Source of the DNA: Caprella mutica
Taxonomy: Eukaryota; Arthropoda; Malacostraca; Amphipoda; Caprellidae
Reading direction: 5' to 3'
NCBI GenBank assembly: GCA_947561585.1
Contig: CANNZV010000269.1
Coordinates: 248,001 to 312,000 of the forward strand
Length of the DNA stretch: 64,000 bases
In this document: positions 1 to 12,600 of the stretch, piece after piece
Position numbering within the stretch: the first letter of the stretch is position 1
Layout of the letters: each line of letters begins with the position of its first letter
Notes under the pieces: model-generated
Database searches by the model: none
What the model was told of the DNA's origin: nothing
The model's input: the letters and a program-made list of their open reading frames with translations, nothing else
Position numbers and translations under genes: made by a program

Positions 1-91
1 GTTGGAACATGTCTTTAAGTGTTGGAACATGTCAATAACCACGTGAATTTTTCAACATCATTATTATATTTTTCTCAAATCCCTATCTCAG
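1..91. other. Intron 5' of first visible NAALADase-A exon
   Basis: AT-rich intronic sequence ending in a normal acceptor (..ctatctcag). It begins with two copies of GTTGGAACATGTC about 20 bases apart, a short direct repeat. Nothing else is seen. Confidence 0.6.
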
Positions 92-3000
92 ACTGCTAAC
101 CCTAGAGCCTCACCTTGCGGGCACCAAGAGAGATGAGGAACTCGCCTCAATGATTGAAATGCGTATGAAAAAAGCAGGTTTCGACACCGTGAAAAAACCT
201 AAAATGAACTTCTTACTTTCGAAACCCGACTATGCAAATCCAAATTTAGTAAGTTTTACAGAAAAAAGTGACAGCTTAACATATGAATATTGAGGCATTA
301 TTAAAACTTAGAACCAAATCTACCCTCCTGATGCAGAAGAGCCTGTTTTCCAAAGTGGCATATGATGTAGCAATGTAGGTTACAATTCCAGCAATTTACT
401 ATCACATTTATAGAAAGTCACGTTATCTTTATTCAGGTAGATATATTTAAAGAAAGATATTAATGTTAAAATCTATATCCATTTTATCTACAAGTTTGTC
501 CACATCTTGTCTTATAGGACATGTAATGTAATTACTAAATTTCTTTCAGATTCGTATTTACGATGGCTCTGACAATATCCAGTTCACTTCTAACTTCAAG
601 GAGAAACCTTTACATGCTGATGATGAAAGTCCAGACTTTGTTCACGCCTTCAATGCTTACACTCCTGCTGGTAAATTATTAAAGATGATTCAGAAAACTA
701 GCTACAAATTTTCTAAACACCAATAGTTGAACATTAATATAATTTATGAGTGTATAACTGTAAATTACCCTCGAAAGGGCCGCTCGATGTGAGTTAGGTC
801 GAGCGTTCGCTCACTGATTTTCTAATGATTACTGAACGATTATCAATTGGTTACTGGCCAGGCTGGAAGAGACTGGCTAGTAGTGAGTTATAATGACGGG
901 ATAGAGTTCATATGAGCCCACTTGGGCCATATGTCTTATAAATAATATAATTTATAAATGATGTCGTATAATTTTTGAGTCTTTTTTACTCTCGAACAAG
1001 GTGACATCTACAGTGAAAAAGGAGAGGCTGTGGTATACGTAAATTACGGTCGTATTGAAGATTTTCATAAACTCAAGGACTTGGGAATGAACATAACCGG
1101 CAAGATTGCCATGATGCGCTACGGGAAGATCTACAGAGGCAACAAAGTGCAACACGCTGCCCAGTTTGGGGCCATTGGAACTATTCTATTCTCAGATCCT
1201 GAGGACGTGGCACGTGAAGGACAGGGGGAGAAAGACGTCTACCCTTACACTACTGGGTTACCTGGTGAGTTCTTTCATTCATTTAACACGGGTTTGATTG
1301 GTTAGCTCTATGTAGTTACTGAAATTTTTGTAAACATCATTGTAGTATTTTACATGGATGAATGTTGGGGGTAAATTGAAGACGAAGATTCACAAGTGTT
1401 TAGTTCTATTTCATGTATCGGGAGCATTGTATTATTACAGATGATGGAGTCACAAATATGGTAAAGTCTTATTAAATGGGTTCAGCGGATGTTACAGATA
1501 AGAACAGAATACTGTACTCAATTGAATATTTACTAACGATCGACTGAAGTTCTGAACTCTACTGAACTGAACACTGTCTAGTATTCCCTAGCCTTATATA
1601 CTATGAGTTCTCCGCCGGAACTCTCATTAGCTGGTTACATCTCAATTGGCTTCAATTAAGTTCATAAAATAATACAAGAATTTCTAAACTATCTTTTACA
1701 CAACATTTAATCTTATGTTACTTCGTGGGAAAGATACCTAGACTCAGTGGCAGGTAGACACATTCCCTGACTCTCTACTTAGATTACTACCTTGTTGTTC
1801 CGATTGATACATTTATTAGTTACCTTGCTAGTACTGAAATGGAGATCTCAACATTTCATATGTTGATTATGTTTCATCATTATACATTGTTACAAAACCC
1901 TTTTACCTACCGCCTCAAATATTTCCATTAATATCCTTCCTACGTTGGTGTTTGGTTGAGTTATTCTGAAAAAATTGTTCTATTTTATGAATACGAACTG
2001 ATTAAAAGTCTTCCTAAGTTATTTTTGGTATTCAACGTGCTTGAACCTTCGCTGATTCTAACTTTTTCCAATCCTCCAGGCACAGGAATGCAACGAGGTT
2101 CCACGTACTTGGGGGATGGTGATCCTTTGACTCCTGGTTGGCCATCTGTCGATGATGCTTACAGAGTACCTAAAGATAAAGCAGGTCTGCCAACCATTCC
2201 CACTCAACCTATCGGCTATGCTGATGCTAAAGAGATCTTACGGTGAGTAATAATAATGTAATAAATTTGATAATTTTAAACAAGAATTAGTTTTTAATTT
2301 TAGATAGCTAACTATTTAAAAAAAATTGTACATGCTACATTTTAAAAAAGCGTAATCATATACAATAATTATAGGCTACATACTATGCAATTTTCTATCA
2401 AAAATTATTATTTATAGCATCATTTTTCATTAAGGCGACTAGGTGGCCCAGAGGCCCCGGCTGACTGGCAAGGCGCCATCGAAGGAATCACCTACAAGAT
2501 GGGTCCTGAGTTCACGCCAGAATTTGCTGATTACAAACTTCGTCTTACATCAAACAATTACGAGGAAGTCGTTGAAAGTTATAACGTGATTGGCATGGTT
2601 GAGGGAGGTGTCGAACCCGACCGTTATGTCCTGATTGGTAACCACAGGGATGCCTGGGGTTACGGAGCCATAGATCCATCCAGCGGAACAGCTCAACTTC
2701 TGGAGACTATCCGCATAGTCGGAGAACTTAAAAAAGGTGGATGGAAACCACGAAGAAGTTTAATTTTCTGTTCATGGGGATCGGAGGAATATGGACTCAT
2801 TGGATCTACAGAATGGGTGGAGGCTCACATTGATAAACTGCAGAGAAGGTCTGTGACGTACATCAACACTGACATCTGTTCTTTTGGTGAATATGTCAAG
2901 CTGAAGAGTTCTCCTTTGCTGTTTGACGTTCTAACTAAAATTGCTGACCTGGTGAGATATTAGAGCATTTATATTTCACAACAATATGGTCTATTGTAAA

Positions 3001-4265
3001 TCATCTCAGCAGTTTTCCAATTCGTTTTTTCTATTCTCCTACTTTACAGGTTCCAGGTGTGATGGACCCAACAATGACCGTTCTGGAAGAATGGAGAGAT
3101 CACGACAAGCAAAAGAACAAATCTTTGAATAGCTATCCAATACTGGAACCCATTGGTGCAGGCTCGGATCATGCTCCCTTCACTTTCTATGCTGGTATCC
3201 CCGTGATGGGTATTGCGTTCACAAATAAACAATCAGAGCATAGGGGCATATATCCAAGCTACCACACTGGCTACGAAACCTTCTTCATGTTTTCTAACAA
3301 CACTGATCCGGGATTTAAGGGTATCCAAGGTATTTCGACGACGTCAATTTTAATTTAGTTTTTTATATAACCATTTAGAAATAACTTTTGAAGTCAATTT
3401 TATTTATTGTGAATACGTTATTTCAATTGTTATCGATGATATCTGCTGGTTTCATGAATATGATAGTATTTAACCTTAAAATTGGCTCATTTTTCTCTGC
3501 TCTTTGGACAAGTTGAAATCGTTTGAAGATCTCTTATGAGCTTTAATAGTAATATTTATAGTATACTTTTCACCCCAGGTTGTGGTCGATTAGCTCTACT
3601 GTTCCTAAAATACCTTTCGGATTCTCCTGTAATACCGTACAAACTTACTCACTTCTCTAATGCAATGATGGAGAGTTTGGACACCTTTGAACGAGATGAA
3701 ACTTCAAAAGCGCTCCTCAAAATCTACCCTAAATATTCCAATTTGGTGTCAGCTGTTGGTGAACTGCAAAAAGCTACTATAGATTACCACACTAAAATAT
3801 CAGAGGTGGAGAGTAATGGAGACCCTTTCGAAATTATGAGAGTTAATGAAGTGCTCATGACATTCGAACAGGAGTTCATAATACCAACTGGACTTCCCGG
3901 AAGATCTGTCACCAGGTTCGTATAGATGATAGATTACCCATTACACGTAATAGATGAAGATTACCCATTATAATATAGAGATTAATACATCCATATTTAA
4001 TAGATGTAGATTTCAACACTAAATCTCAGGTTCAGTCTGATAAAGATATTCTTATTGCAGACACGCTATTTTCTCGCCAAGTAAGTTCGACGCCTACGCG
4101 GCCTCGGCTTTCCCCGGCATCTCAGATCTCCTCTATGGTTACGACGAGCTGAGAGGAGAGGAGAAGATGGAGAGGGAGGAGCAGATTAGGAGACACATCA
4201 GTGATCTAACCATCATGACAAACAGGGCTGTCGATTTGTTAAATAAGCCCATAACAATCGACTAG
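92..4265 (+). CDS. Glutamate carboxypeptidase II / NAALADase-like peptidase, copy A (5'-partial)
   Basis: Eight exons can be joined in frame: 92-248, 550-670, 1001-1264, 2080-2242, 2435-2951, 3050-3329, 3579-3915 and 4061-4265 (stop TAG), about 680 aa. The anchor exon and the next exon must lie before the window. The product matches the M28B family (GCPII/NAALAD2): a PA-domain part with YGKIYRGNKV, then the di-zinc peptidase core, then the C-terminal dimerisation region. All metal-site residues are visible: His in GNHRDAW, Asp in AIDPSSG, the Glu pair in SWGSEEYGL, Asp in YINTDIC and His in YPSYHTGYET. The protein should be a type II membrane zinc exopeptidase cleaving acidic C-terminal residues (family knowledge; substrate not shown). 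It lies head to tail with copy B. The intron at 3330-3578 is absent from copy B. The Lys that contacts the substrate glutarate near the C-terminus of human GCPII seems replaced, so specificity may differ. Confidence 0.9.
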
Positions 4266-5040
4266 AGTCCAAAAGGAGTGCTAGCTATGGTCTTTGTAAT
4301 CATACATCTTTGGTGATGGAATGATTCTCGATAACCTTAAAGTGCCATATATACTTTTTATGTTTATAAAGAGTTTATTTTTCTACTAAAAGCTAAAACA
4401 ATTAGAACAATTATAGCCATGTTAGAAGAACTTATGTAACCTTGTTAGAACGCGTGCAGCCATGTTGAGCAAGTATTAACTTGATTTACATGTACGAACT
4501 TGACAGAATATGTAAATATGAACTTGTCGAGCTCTTCTTAAAACTTGAAGAGGCACGAACATAAGCCCGGCCCCAAGGTCAATTAGTTATTAACTAGCCT
4601 AACTACATAGGTTGGTTAGTCACTAACTAGCCTAACTATACTTTGGTTAGTTACTTGATAATTTTTTTGAACCCTAGTTATCTAATTAGGTACTTGTAAG
4701 TTATCCAGGGGAGGCTTATGTTAGAGTTAGTGTCCTACACCCCAACTTGTCAGGATATGTGTAGGCATATCAGGACATATAGGCATGACCTTTTCAGGAC
4801 ATGTGTGAAATGAGAAATGTAATGACTGATAACTATTTGTATTATTTTCCAATAAACAGTGAGTGGCTATTTATGTTGTACTATAATTATATGTAATTGA
4901 AGGAATAACAGGCCTATTCATACTAATTTGTTAGAAACGGCTACTATTCCAAAGATATACTTAATTGAGGTATTGATTTGGTTATTTGGTGTGATTAAAG
5001 TTGGGAGAGATCGTTTGCACCTAACCTGTCTGATTGTTTG
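4266..5040. other. 3' flank of NAALADase-A
   Basis: AT-rich sequence after the stop codon. An AATAAA at 4851-4856 is a candidate polyadenylation signal about 590 bases downstream. Around 4575-4660 a short phrase (GTTAGT..TAACTAGCCTAACTA) is repeated twice. No ORF of note. Confidence 0.4.
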
Positions 5041-6626
5041 GTGATAACTAGGGTTGTGACTTTGCATATCTTGCATATTGGTGAAAAAATGCATATGCAT
5101 ATAAAAAAAGCATATGCAAATCTTAAAATGCATATGCAAATAGAAAATGCATATGCATTTTTTATTTTGCATATGCATTTTCTATTTGCACATGGAATTT
5201 CTATTTTATATACATATAAAAAGTGCTTATTAAAATAAATTGATTAACGATGTTTAAACTTCTACATAAATAAATGATAAACATCAGGCGAATGAATAAG
5301 TTCTAGACATTTATTCTACTTCAGAAATTTAAATATTATAGATTAGGTTATAACGAGGTGGGAACTTTGTTGAACTCTGCTTCTAAATATTCCAGATAAT
5401 TATTAGAGAGAACTTCAAAAACTTCTACAGAGCATAGAAATATTGAAAATATATCTTGCGTTCATAGATTCAACATTCTCAGTAATTCCAGCAACAATAG
5501 AGCAAATTGAGGCGCGAGGCAGTTCAATCTCAAAAGTGATCACTAGGGTTGTGACAATATTCTTTATGAAAATTAGGCTTTTATGCTTTAAGCTTGATAA
5601 AAAGGCTTTTATGCTTTATATATATGCATTTTATGCCTTAAAAATATATTCTTTTATGCTTAAAATATGCTTTTTATGCGTTCATGTTAGCTTTATATGT
5701 TCTAATTTCTTTGAAATAAGGCCAATTGTAATTGGGAGTTTTCATTGATGGTATATTTCGTTAATTAAACCAAAAACAAAATAAAAATAACTGATTTACT
5801 ATCTTAATTTTTTTTTTGGTGTGAATAAATGAAAAATATATTACTATATAATATAGAATAGTTACACCTCTTTTTAATTTCTATAGAACTTTTCTAATCA
5901 AAGAAAACGTGGAGGAATAGGTTGACAAAGATAAAATTACTGAAAAAACAATAAGTTAAGTGTTGGTTTTAAATTGTATTACCTCTGAATATAATCAATG
6001 TTTGACTAGATACTAGGTAAACTAAGAAAATATTTGTTAAATTATAAATAATATTATTTGAGGGGCCATTGTAAGATTTGCATGGTCAGAAGAACGGATA
6101 ATTTTGATCTTTTTTAGTGGGTGGCCGTTTAAAGATCATGCGCTGTACGAGCTTTACCTGTATAAAAGATACTTCATATTTATGACTTGTTAATGTACTT
6201 GGAAGCAGACTTTATAAGAAGTGTTTCAATATATAAAAATTGACAATTAAAAGATATTAACTTTCATTCTACATCCCAGTGTTTTATTATTTTTACAATT
6301 AATAAAAAAAATATTTGGTGAAAAATACATGGGCTTCTTAGTAACAGCCTATTTCGAGAAATAGATGGAAATCTAGAATGTCTACTTAACTGAAATACAT
6401 TTAATTTTTTTTTATTAAAATTATTTTTTGCATATATTTTGTTTAGGCGTTTTATAAATGCATATATTTTGCATATGCGTTTTATAAATGCATATATTTT
6501 GCATATGCGTTTTATAAAATGCATATGCATTTTATGAAACGCATATTTCAAGCGAATATGCACTTAATTTTAATGTGCATACACTGCATAATATGCAGTG
6601 CATATTGTCTCAACCCTAGTGATAAC
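5041..6626. mobile_element. hAT-like non-autonomous element (family C) with perfect 8-bp target duplication
   Basis: The element at 5049-6618 starts TAGGGTTGTGAC and ends GTCTCAACCCTA, nearly perfect terminal inverted repeats. It is flanked on both sides by GTGATAAC (5041-5048 and 6619-6626), the 8-bp duplication expected for the hAT superfamily. Inside are many GCATATGCATTTT-type motifs near both ends in opposite orientation (5083-5200 and 6425-6560). A second left end at 5544 (TAGGGTTGTGACAATATTC, preceded by GTGATCAC) suggests a related element nested inside. No transposase is seen. Confidence 0.75.
5544..5735 (+). repeat. Dispersed repeat, inverted second copy at 29511-29712
   Basis: This segment, rich in TTTTATGCTTTA motifs and ending TTTCTTTGAAATAAGGC, is the reverse complement of 29511-29712, where GCCTTATTTCAAAGAAATTAG opens the block and CTTTGTCAC closes it. 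It begins at a family C hAT-like end, so it is probably part of that family. Confidence 0.65.
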
Positions 6627-7940
6627 TGCCAAATAGAACCGGTAGACCAGTATAAGAAATATACTGGTACATCAAAAAATTACTAGATTGGTTAACCAAT
6701 GTTTTCCTTCATTGGGCCAGTACCTATTGTTTGGCAACAGTTGGCCCAATGTCGTTTTCATTGCATTTGCCTAGTGTGTAATAGCACTGGCGCAACAATG
6801 CCCGATCGTTCCTTTACTTTACCAACGTTTACCGACGTTGGCCCGATAGTACAATGTTATCAGGGTAACTATTGGTTCAGGATAGATATTTGCTATCAAT
6901 ATATATTTTTTTTAATATTTTATTTATTTTTCATTCAACAGTAATTTTGTAATTTACAATAATTGAAAATTGTTATAAACTCAGCTGAGAGATTCATGAT
7001 AATATATACTTACTAGCCTAAATGTAAAATCGCATGTGAATGCTATTGGACATTTTACCCAGGATACAGTAACATAGGGTATGGTAATCAGCTGATAGAA
7101 TCCATAGTTTGACGTGACCACCGGATGACTGGAAATGGCGACTCTGACCACACTTTGAAATATGGGAAAACCTACTTAAACTTAGCACTTCTAAATTTAA
7201 TTTTTTTTCTGATCAATTACTAACTAGGCATTAGTTAAATTGTATTCCATTATTTTTTTCCTTATTTGTTATTCATAGGAACTACAATTTAGCAGTTAAC
7301 ATAGCACTACTTTACGCTCCTAGGTAGCATATTTTCAAGACCCTATTTCTTATAGATAAGTTAAAGAAATTAACAATAAAAACACACCTGAATTATATCT
7401 ATATATTCAACTTTGAGGTTCAATCGCCATTTTCGCTTCTCATTTGTACGAAACCCTTATAAAATGACTTCAAACTTCTCGATATTAACATGCAAATACG
7501 AGGAATTATGGGCCGCTCGGTCACAAACAAGGAATGTGTTGTTGTGGTGACGTCATATTTTTGTGTCGTCTGCTAGGTACTATACCCGATTATGTTCCTG
7601 TACCGTGATTTTACCTAATTTCACGCTTTATATGATTCCGTAGTTTAGTATTTATCGTATTTCAAAATGTGGTGAGAGATACACAAATGTGGTGAAATTG
7701 AAATTGATACTGGCGTACTGAAGGTTGTCGTTCTTTGGAAGCTCCGTGACAGAGAGATATTACGTTGATTTCAATTCACTTGAGGTACCTAAATGCCTAT
7801 TTGGTAAGTGTCTGAGACTCTTGGAAGTTCGTATTTGTAATTGAATTTGATAATACTTGGATCTCTTTAGTCTTTCCTATGTGGACTAAGGACTATGGTC
7901 ACTGAGGTCAGCTAGTATTGAGTGCCACCTTATGATTAAT
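6627..7940. other. Intergenic, hairpin-rich
   Basis: No gene recognised. At 6640-6670 GACCAGTATA..TATACTGGTAC forms a short hairpin. Between 6690 and 6860 there are several copies of TTGGCCCAAT-like and CAACGTT-like phrases in both orientations. A perfect TGACGTCA (CRE-type) palindrome sits at 7548-7555 but no transcript start can be tied to it. Confidence 0.4.
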
Positions 7941-8599
7941 TATTCTATCTAGGTGGGTTGTACCGTAGTTAAACCAGAAGCTTTTTGCGTTTATTATCAT
8001 TTTATTTTTACGGTGTGCCTAAAAAACGTCCGGCTCTGCCATTATAATAGCCTGATAACCAGACTGGAAAACATAAATTCTAACAGAGTTACTCCTAACT
8101 TCATGCATTCCCATCAGTGATGTTTATCATCACAACAAGCTCAATTGTGAAGCTTAAATGACTTATTTTACATTAGTTATCACTGCGGAGTTGAAATTTA
8201 TAGAATAATTTACTGATTTCTGCATTTTTTAGGGTTAAAATGAGTAATTTTTCTACATTCTAAATTCCTAACAGAGTTACTAGTCAATCTGAAATGAGTT
8301 ATTATTCCACTCTGGCCTGATAAGTGTTTGTAGCAAAATTAATGTAAACATAGGAATTAATTCAAAATTGTTTCATTTGTTTGTAGATAACATTCCAAAT
8401 ATCCCTCATATTCTGCAGACTGGTGAGTGGTGACCAAATGTTGAAGTAATGCAACTAATGTTCTATGGTATTGAAGTTTGGAGTTTGTTGTATTCAAATT
8501 TCAACCAATTATTTGATAATTGCATGTTAATTTGATTCTAATTCAAATCTTATTCTCAATAATACTAAATTACTAATCTGGAATAATATTTGTATTTGT

Positions 8600-9405
8600 G
8601 AATCTTAGCTGACATCCAAGTTACCAAAGTAAAATTGTATGTCTCATAAACTCACCATTTGTCTCTCCAGCTCTCTCCAAAATTCAACAAATTCTTTCCA
8701 AAATGATCAAATTATCATTAATTCTCTCCAAAATAACATTGTATGATTGTAGGATAGGAATAAAATAGAAAAAACTCGCCATTTGCAATTGAAGGATACG
8801 TATCTAAAAGCTGAGCGGCGCACACCAGTACGGCGCACCAGATTACGGCGCACCGTTGTACATTCTATTAGATAGGTAATTTGAATACAGATTAATGATA
8901 AAGGAAGTGAATTTGATAGGTACCTAATTGTCGTATCAAATTCATGTTTGACGCCTGACGGTACCCGAATCCAATGTTTATACTACACAGTTTAATTATT
9001 CGATTGAGATGTTTGATTTGGAATAGAAAATAAAATTCATCATAGAAAACTGTAATTGTAATTTTATGGGGTAACTATTGTAAACTTTCAGTCTGAGGTG
9101 TAAATAAATACTTGTCAGTTAGCCGTTAGGTAGATGTATCGGGGGGCGTGCCGCCCCCCGAATCCCCCTGCCAGGTCATCAAACAATCATGAAGTGTGCA
9201 AAACAACAAACTAGCGGATACAACACACTACATAACAGTTTTTCACATTGAGGTCATTAATAGAAAGTACAGTGGTGCGCCGTATTGTAGTGCGCCGTAA
9301 TGTGGTGCGCCGCTCAGCTTTTAGATACTGTTGAATTGAAGGGCTCAAAATAACTGTCACAAACTCGCCATTAAAATGGCAAGTTTGGACATGCTTTATT
9401 ATTTG
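8600..9405. repeat. Dispersed repeat family E, interrupted by a TIR element
   Basis: Sequence around CTCATAAACTCACCATTTGTCTC and repeated TCTCTCCAAAA phrases (8640-8790) recurs at 20470-20615 and, reverse-complemented, at 22920-23050 and 23370-23575. The outer end of the 23370 copy (TTGCCATTTTAATGGCGAG) matches 9365-9395, so the two flanks here belong to one element split by the insertion at 8801-9327. Confidence 0.6.
8801..9327. mobile_element. TIR element with GGCGCAC-repeat termini
   Basis: Begins TATCTAAAAGCTGAGCGGCG and ends with its inverse CGCTCAGCTTTTAGATA. The terminal repeats run about 54 bp and each holds three spaced copies of GGCGCAC(C). The 527-bp element has no coding capacity. 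Internally, a GC-rich palindrome (GGGGGGCGTGCCGCCCCCC, 9140-9158) stands out from the AT-rich surroundings. It is inserted into a family E repeat. Superfamily not clear. Confidence 0.75.
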
Positions 9406-9637
9406 GGCTGATATAGCAATTGAAGTAGCTAATAGCTATATGTATTTTTGTAATTTAATTAATATTGCCAAAATTAATGTTTTTAAAGTTCAATAAATTA
9501 TGTGTTTTTTTTCTCACTCCAGATTTAAGAGTTATTTGAAATCATGATTCATATCAAAATTATAGTTTGACAATCTTTCAAGGATTATTGCACTTCATTT
9601 TATATTTTGAGTTTCTGTTCAATCCTGTCTACCTGCA
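9328..9637. other. 5' flank of NAALADase-B
   Basis: The end of the family E repeat runs to about 9400, then AT-rich sequence leads to the ATG at 9638. Promoter elements cannot be assigned. Confidence 0.35.
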
Positions 9638-12600
9638 ATGGTGGAGGTTAGAAGCAAGAGAGCTGCCGGGTTGATAGGCATAGGAGTGGGTGCCGTGTTG
9701 GGCCTAATTATTGGATTGCTAATTGGATACGGGTCTGGTGGTGGTGACGATACTGAGCAAAATGTAAGTCATGACTGTAATCAATCTTGCTGTAATTTAA
9801 ATTGTACTTCATTTATTTTCAAGCATCTGTCATAGTGCATCCCTATTCTAACAGATAGCTATCTTACAAGTTTATAACATAAAGAGAAAATGTAGCTGAA
9901 AGTTAATTAATAATCAAAAGTTAATAAAAATGAAATAACAATTATAATATCGTTTTTTACCGAAGATGTAGGGAACGGTTCTATAATTTGGAACTTGCCC
10001 TACTGGCACACTCAATGATTTTTTAAACTTATTTTCTGACATGATCATTGAAATGAAACTGAAATTTTGATGTTTGTTGGATTAATTATATCATCAAAAA
10101 TAAAACTACTTGATCTGTCTTTCACATTCAACTGGAGTTAAACATAGGCTGTTGAAAATAATATAATTAGCTATTGTCAATTATAACAAATATCTCATAG
10201 TATAAGGACCAATTTAATTGTTTAGTTCAACTTGAGCCTACTAAGTTAGATATTTTTCTTTCTTTGATTCTGTTCTGCTAAAACTATATCTACTCATTAG
10301 CTAAAAAATAATAAAATTCAAGCATTATAGAGCTAGAACATCATTACCGTGTTCACTTCTTAGCTGATGAATATTCAAAAAGATCTATTGAAATGAATAC
10401 ATCTATAAATATGATAACTGGGAAATTTATTTTACTAGTTGCCATTCATTTATTTTTAATTATATTTATTATCTGATATTGATACTGAGCCCAATTTGTG
10501 AATGATAATTAGAATCCTGGATAGGTACAGAGTTAAATGTTAATGAATAATGATATTATGTTCTTCTTTTGATAGAGTAAACTAGCTTCATACCTTCAAA
10601 ATCGGTGGATTGAGGATGGAGGGGAAGGAAAATATTACGCCAAAAACTCTGACGGAAGATCTATTGATGAACTCCTTGCTATGGTCAGCACTGACAATAT
10701 TAAAGAGAATTTGAAGTAAGTATCTTTGTTGATAAACTTTTAAATATTACAAGCAATATATATCTTCCTATCCTAATCTTATCAATGCTATTGAATTCAT
10801 TTCCTCATTCTGATTCTAAATAAAAAAAATTTGTTGGAACATAAATGGGGCCTACCTAATCAACTCCGAGAAATACTCAATATAATAATAATTATCAACT
10901 CAGAGAGCTCACCAAGGAACCTCATCTTGCTGGTACTGAGAGAGATGAAGAACTTGCAAATTTTATCCGTGACCGCATGAATCTTGCAGGAATGGACAAT
11001 GTGGACATGTCTGCCATGGATTTTCTGCTTTCCAGACCTGATCCTAATAACCCAAACCTTGTTAGTGATCTGATATTTCTACTCTAATATTTAATTCATT
11101 TTAAGTAGCTATATGTAAACAATTATAATAATTTTGGCTTGAAAGATGCATGTTAATTGTATTCATTCTCTATTTTATTTTAAAAGAAAGTTTCAGTTTA
11201 ATTTCTGGCATCAATAATTAGCTACATCAGTATAAGTTGTAAGATTCATTTTCTTTCAGATTCGTATTTATGATGGCTCTGACAATATCCAGTTCACTTC
11301 TAACTACAAGGAGAAACCTTTACATGCTGATGATGAAAGTCCAACCTTTGTTCACGCTTTCAATGCCTACACTCCTGCTGGTAAATTACCATCCATTATT
11401 CTTTCTATTTGAATTATTGTATTATATAAATGATAACCCTGTGGTACCTACCTCTCTAATTTCTGGTGTGGATACTTAAAGAACGGGTTATATTTATATT
11501 AGGCTTTAGCTGTTATGTTCCAAATGTGGAGATCATATTTAATCTAAGAGTTTCTATTTTAAGTTTTCTCTCGTCTTTTTATACCCTAATCCCTTAGGCC
11601 TGACCAGAAACACATAGAATGTTAATTAATTGATCATTAGTCTATAGTTAGACCTCTAAAGTGATCAATTATTTTATGACTGTATGGAAATGATACTCTC
11701 ATCATATTTTTACAAGCTGTGGTATCTAAAATATGTCACCGGCCAAGTGTTACAATGACCAACTACTCTCATATTATACCTCTTGAAATTCTCTTCCATT
11801 TTCCCTCTCTTAGGTGATATTTACAGTACCAGAGGTGAAGGCGTAGTCTACGTGAATTATGGTCGCATTGAAGATTTTGAGAGGCTAAGGGAATTGGGTA
11901 TGAACATCTCCGGCAAGATTGCCATGATGCGCTACGGGAAGATCTACAGAGGCAACAAAGTGCAACACGCTGCCCAGTTTGGGGCCATTGGAGCTATTCT
12001 GTTCTCAGATCCTGAGGATGTGGCACGAGCAGGGCAGGGGGAGAAAGACGTCTATCCTTACTCTACTTGGTTACCTGGTTAGTTTATTCATTCATATAAC
12101 ACTTTTTTTGTTTGTAAATAATGTAGGGTTTAGATACTACCTTATTGCTCCGATTGATACATCTATTGGTTACCTGTCTAGTTAGTACCCTAACTCTATT
12201 GGTTACCTGTCTAGTTAGTACCCTAACTCTATTGGTTACCTACCTTTCTAGTTAGTACCCTAACTCTATTGGTTACCTTTCTAGTTAGTACCCTAACTCT
12301 ATTGGTTACCTGTCTAGTTAGTACCCTAACTCTATTGGTTACCTGTCTAGTTAGTACCCTAACTCTATTGGTTACCTGTCTAGTTAGTACCCTAACTCTA
12401 TTGGTTACCTGTCTAGTTAGTACCCTAACTCTATTGGTTACCTGTCTAGTTAGTACCCTAACTCTATTGGTTACCTGTCTAGTTAGTACCCTAACTCTAT
12501 TGGTTACCTGTCTAGTTAGTACCCTAACTCTATTGGTTACCTGTCTAGTTAGTACCCTAACTCTATTGGTTACCTGTCTAGTTAGTACCCTAACTCTACT

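Noticed and set aside
7741..7804. Possible EMC2 first exon ending ..CCTATTTG|GTAAGT
   Set aside because: The phase would fit EMC2 exon 2 only in a frame with no ATG, and the position lies before the NAALADase-B gene, so joining would skip a whole gene.
9139..9175. Helitron 3' hairpin (GC-rich palindrome followed by CCCCCTGCC)
   Set aside because: No CTRR end follows at the right distance, and the palindrome lies in the middle of an element with clear terminal inverted repeats.
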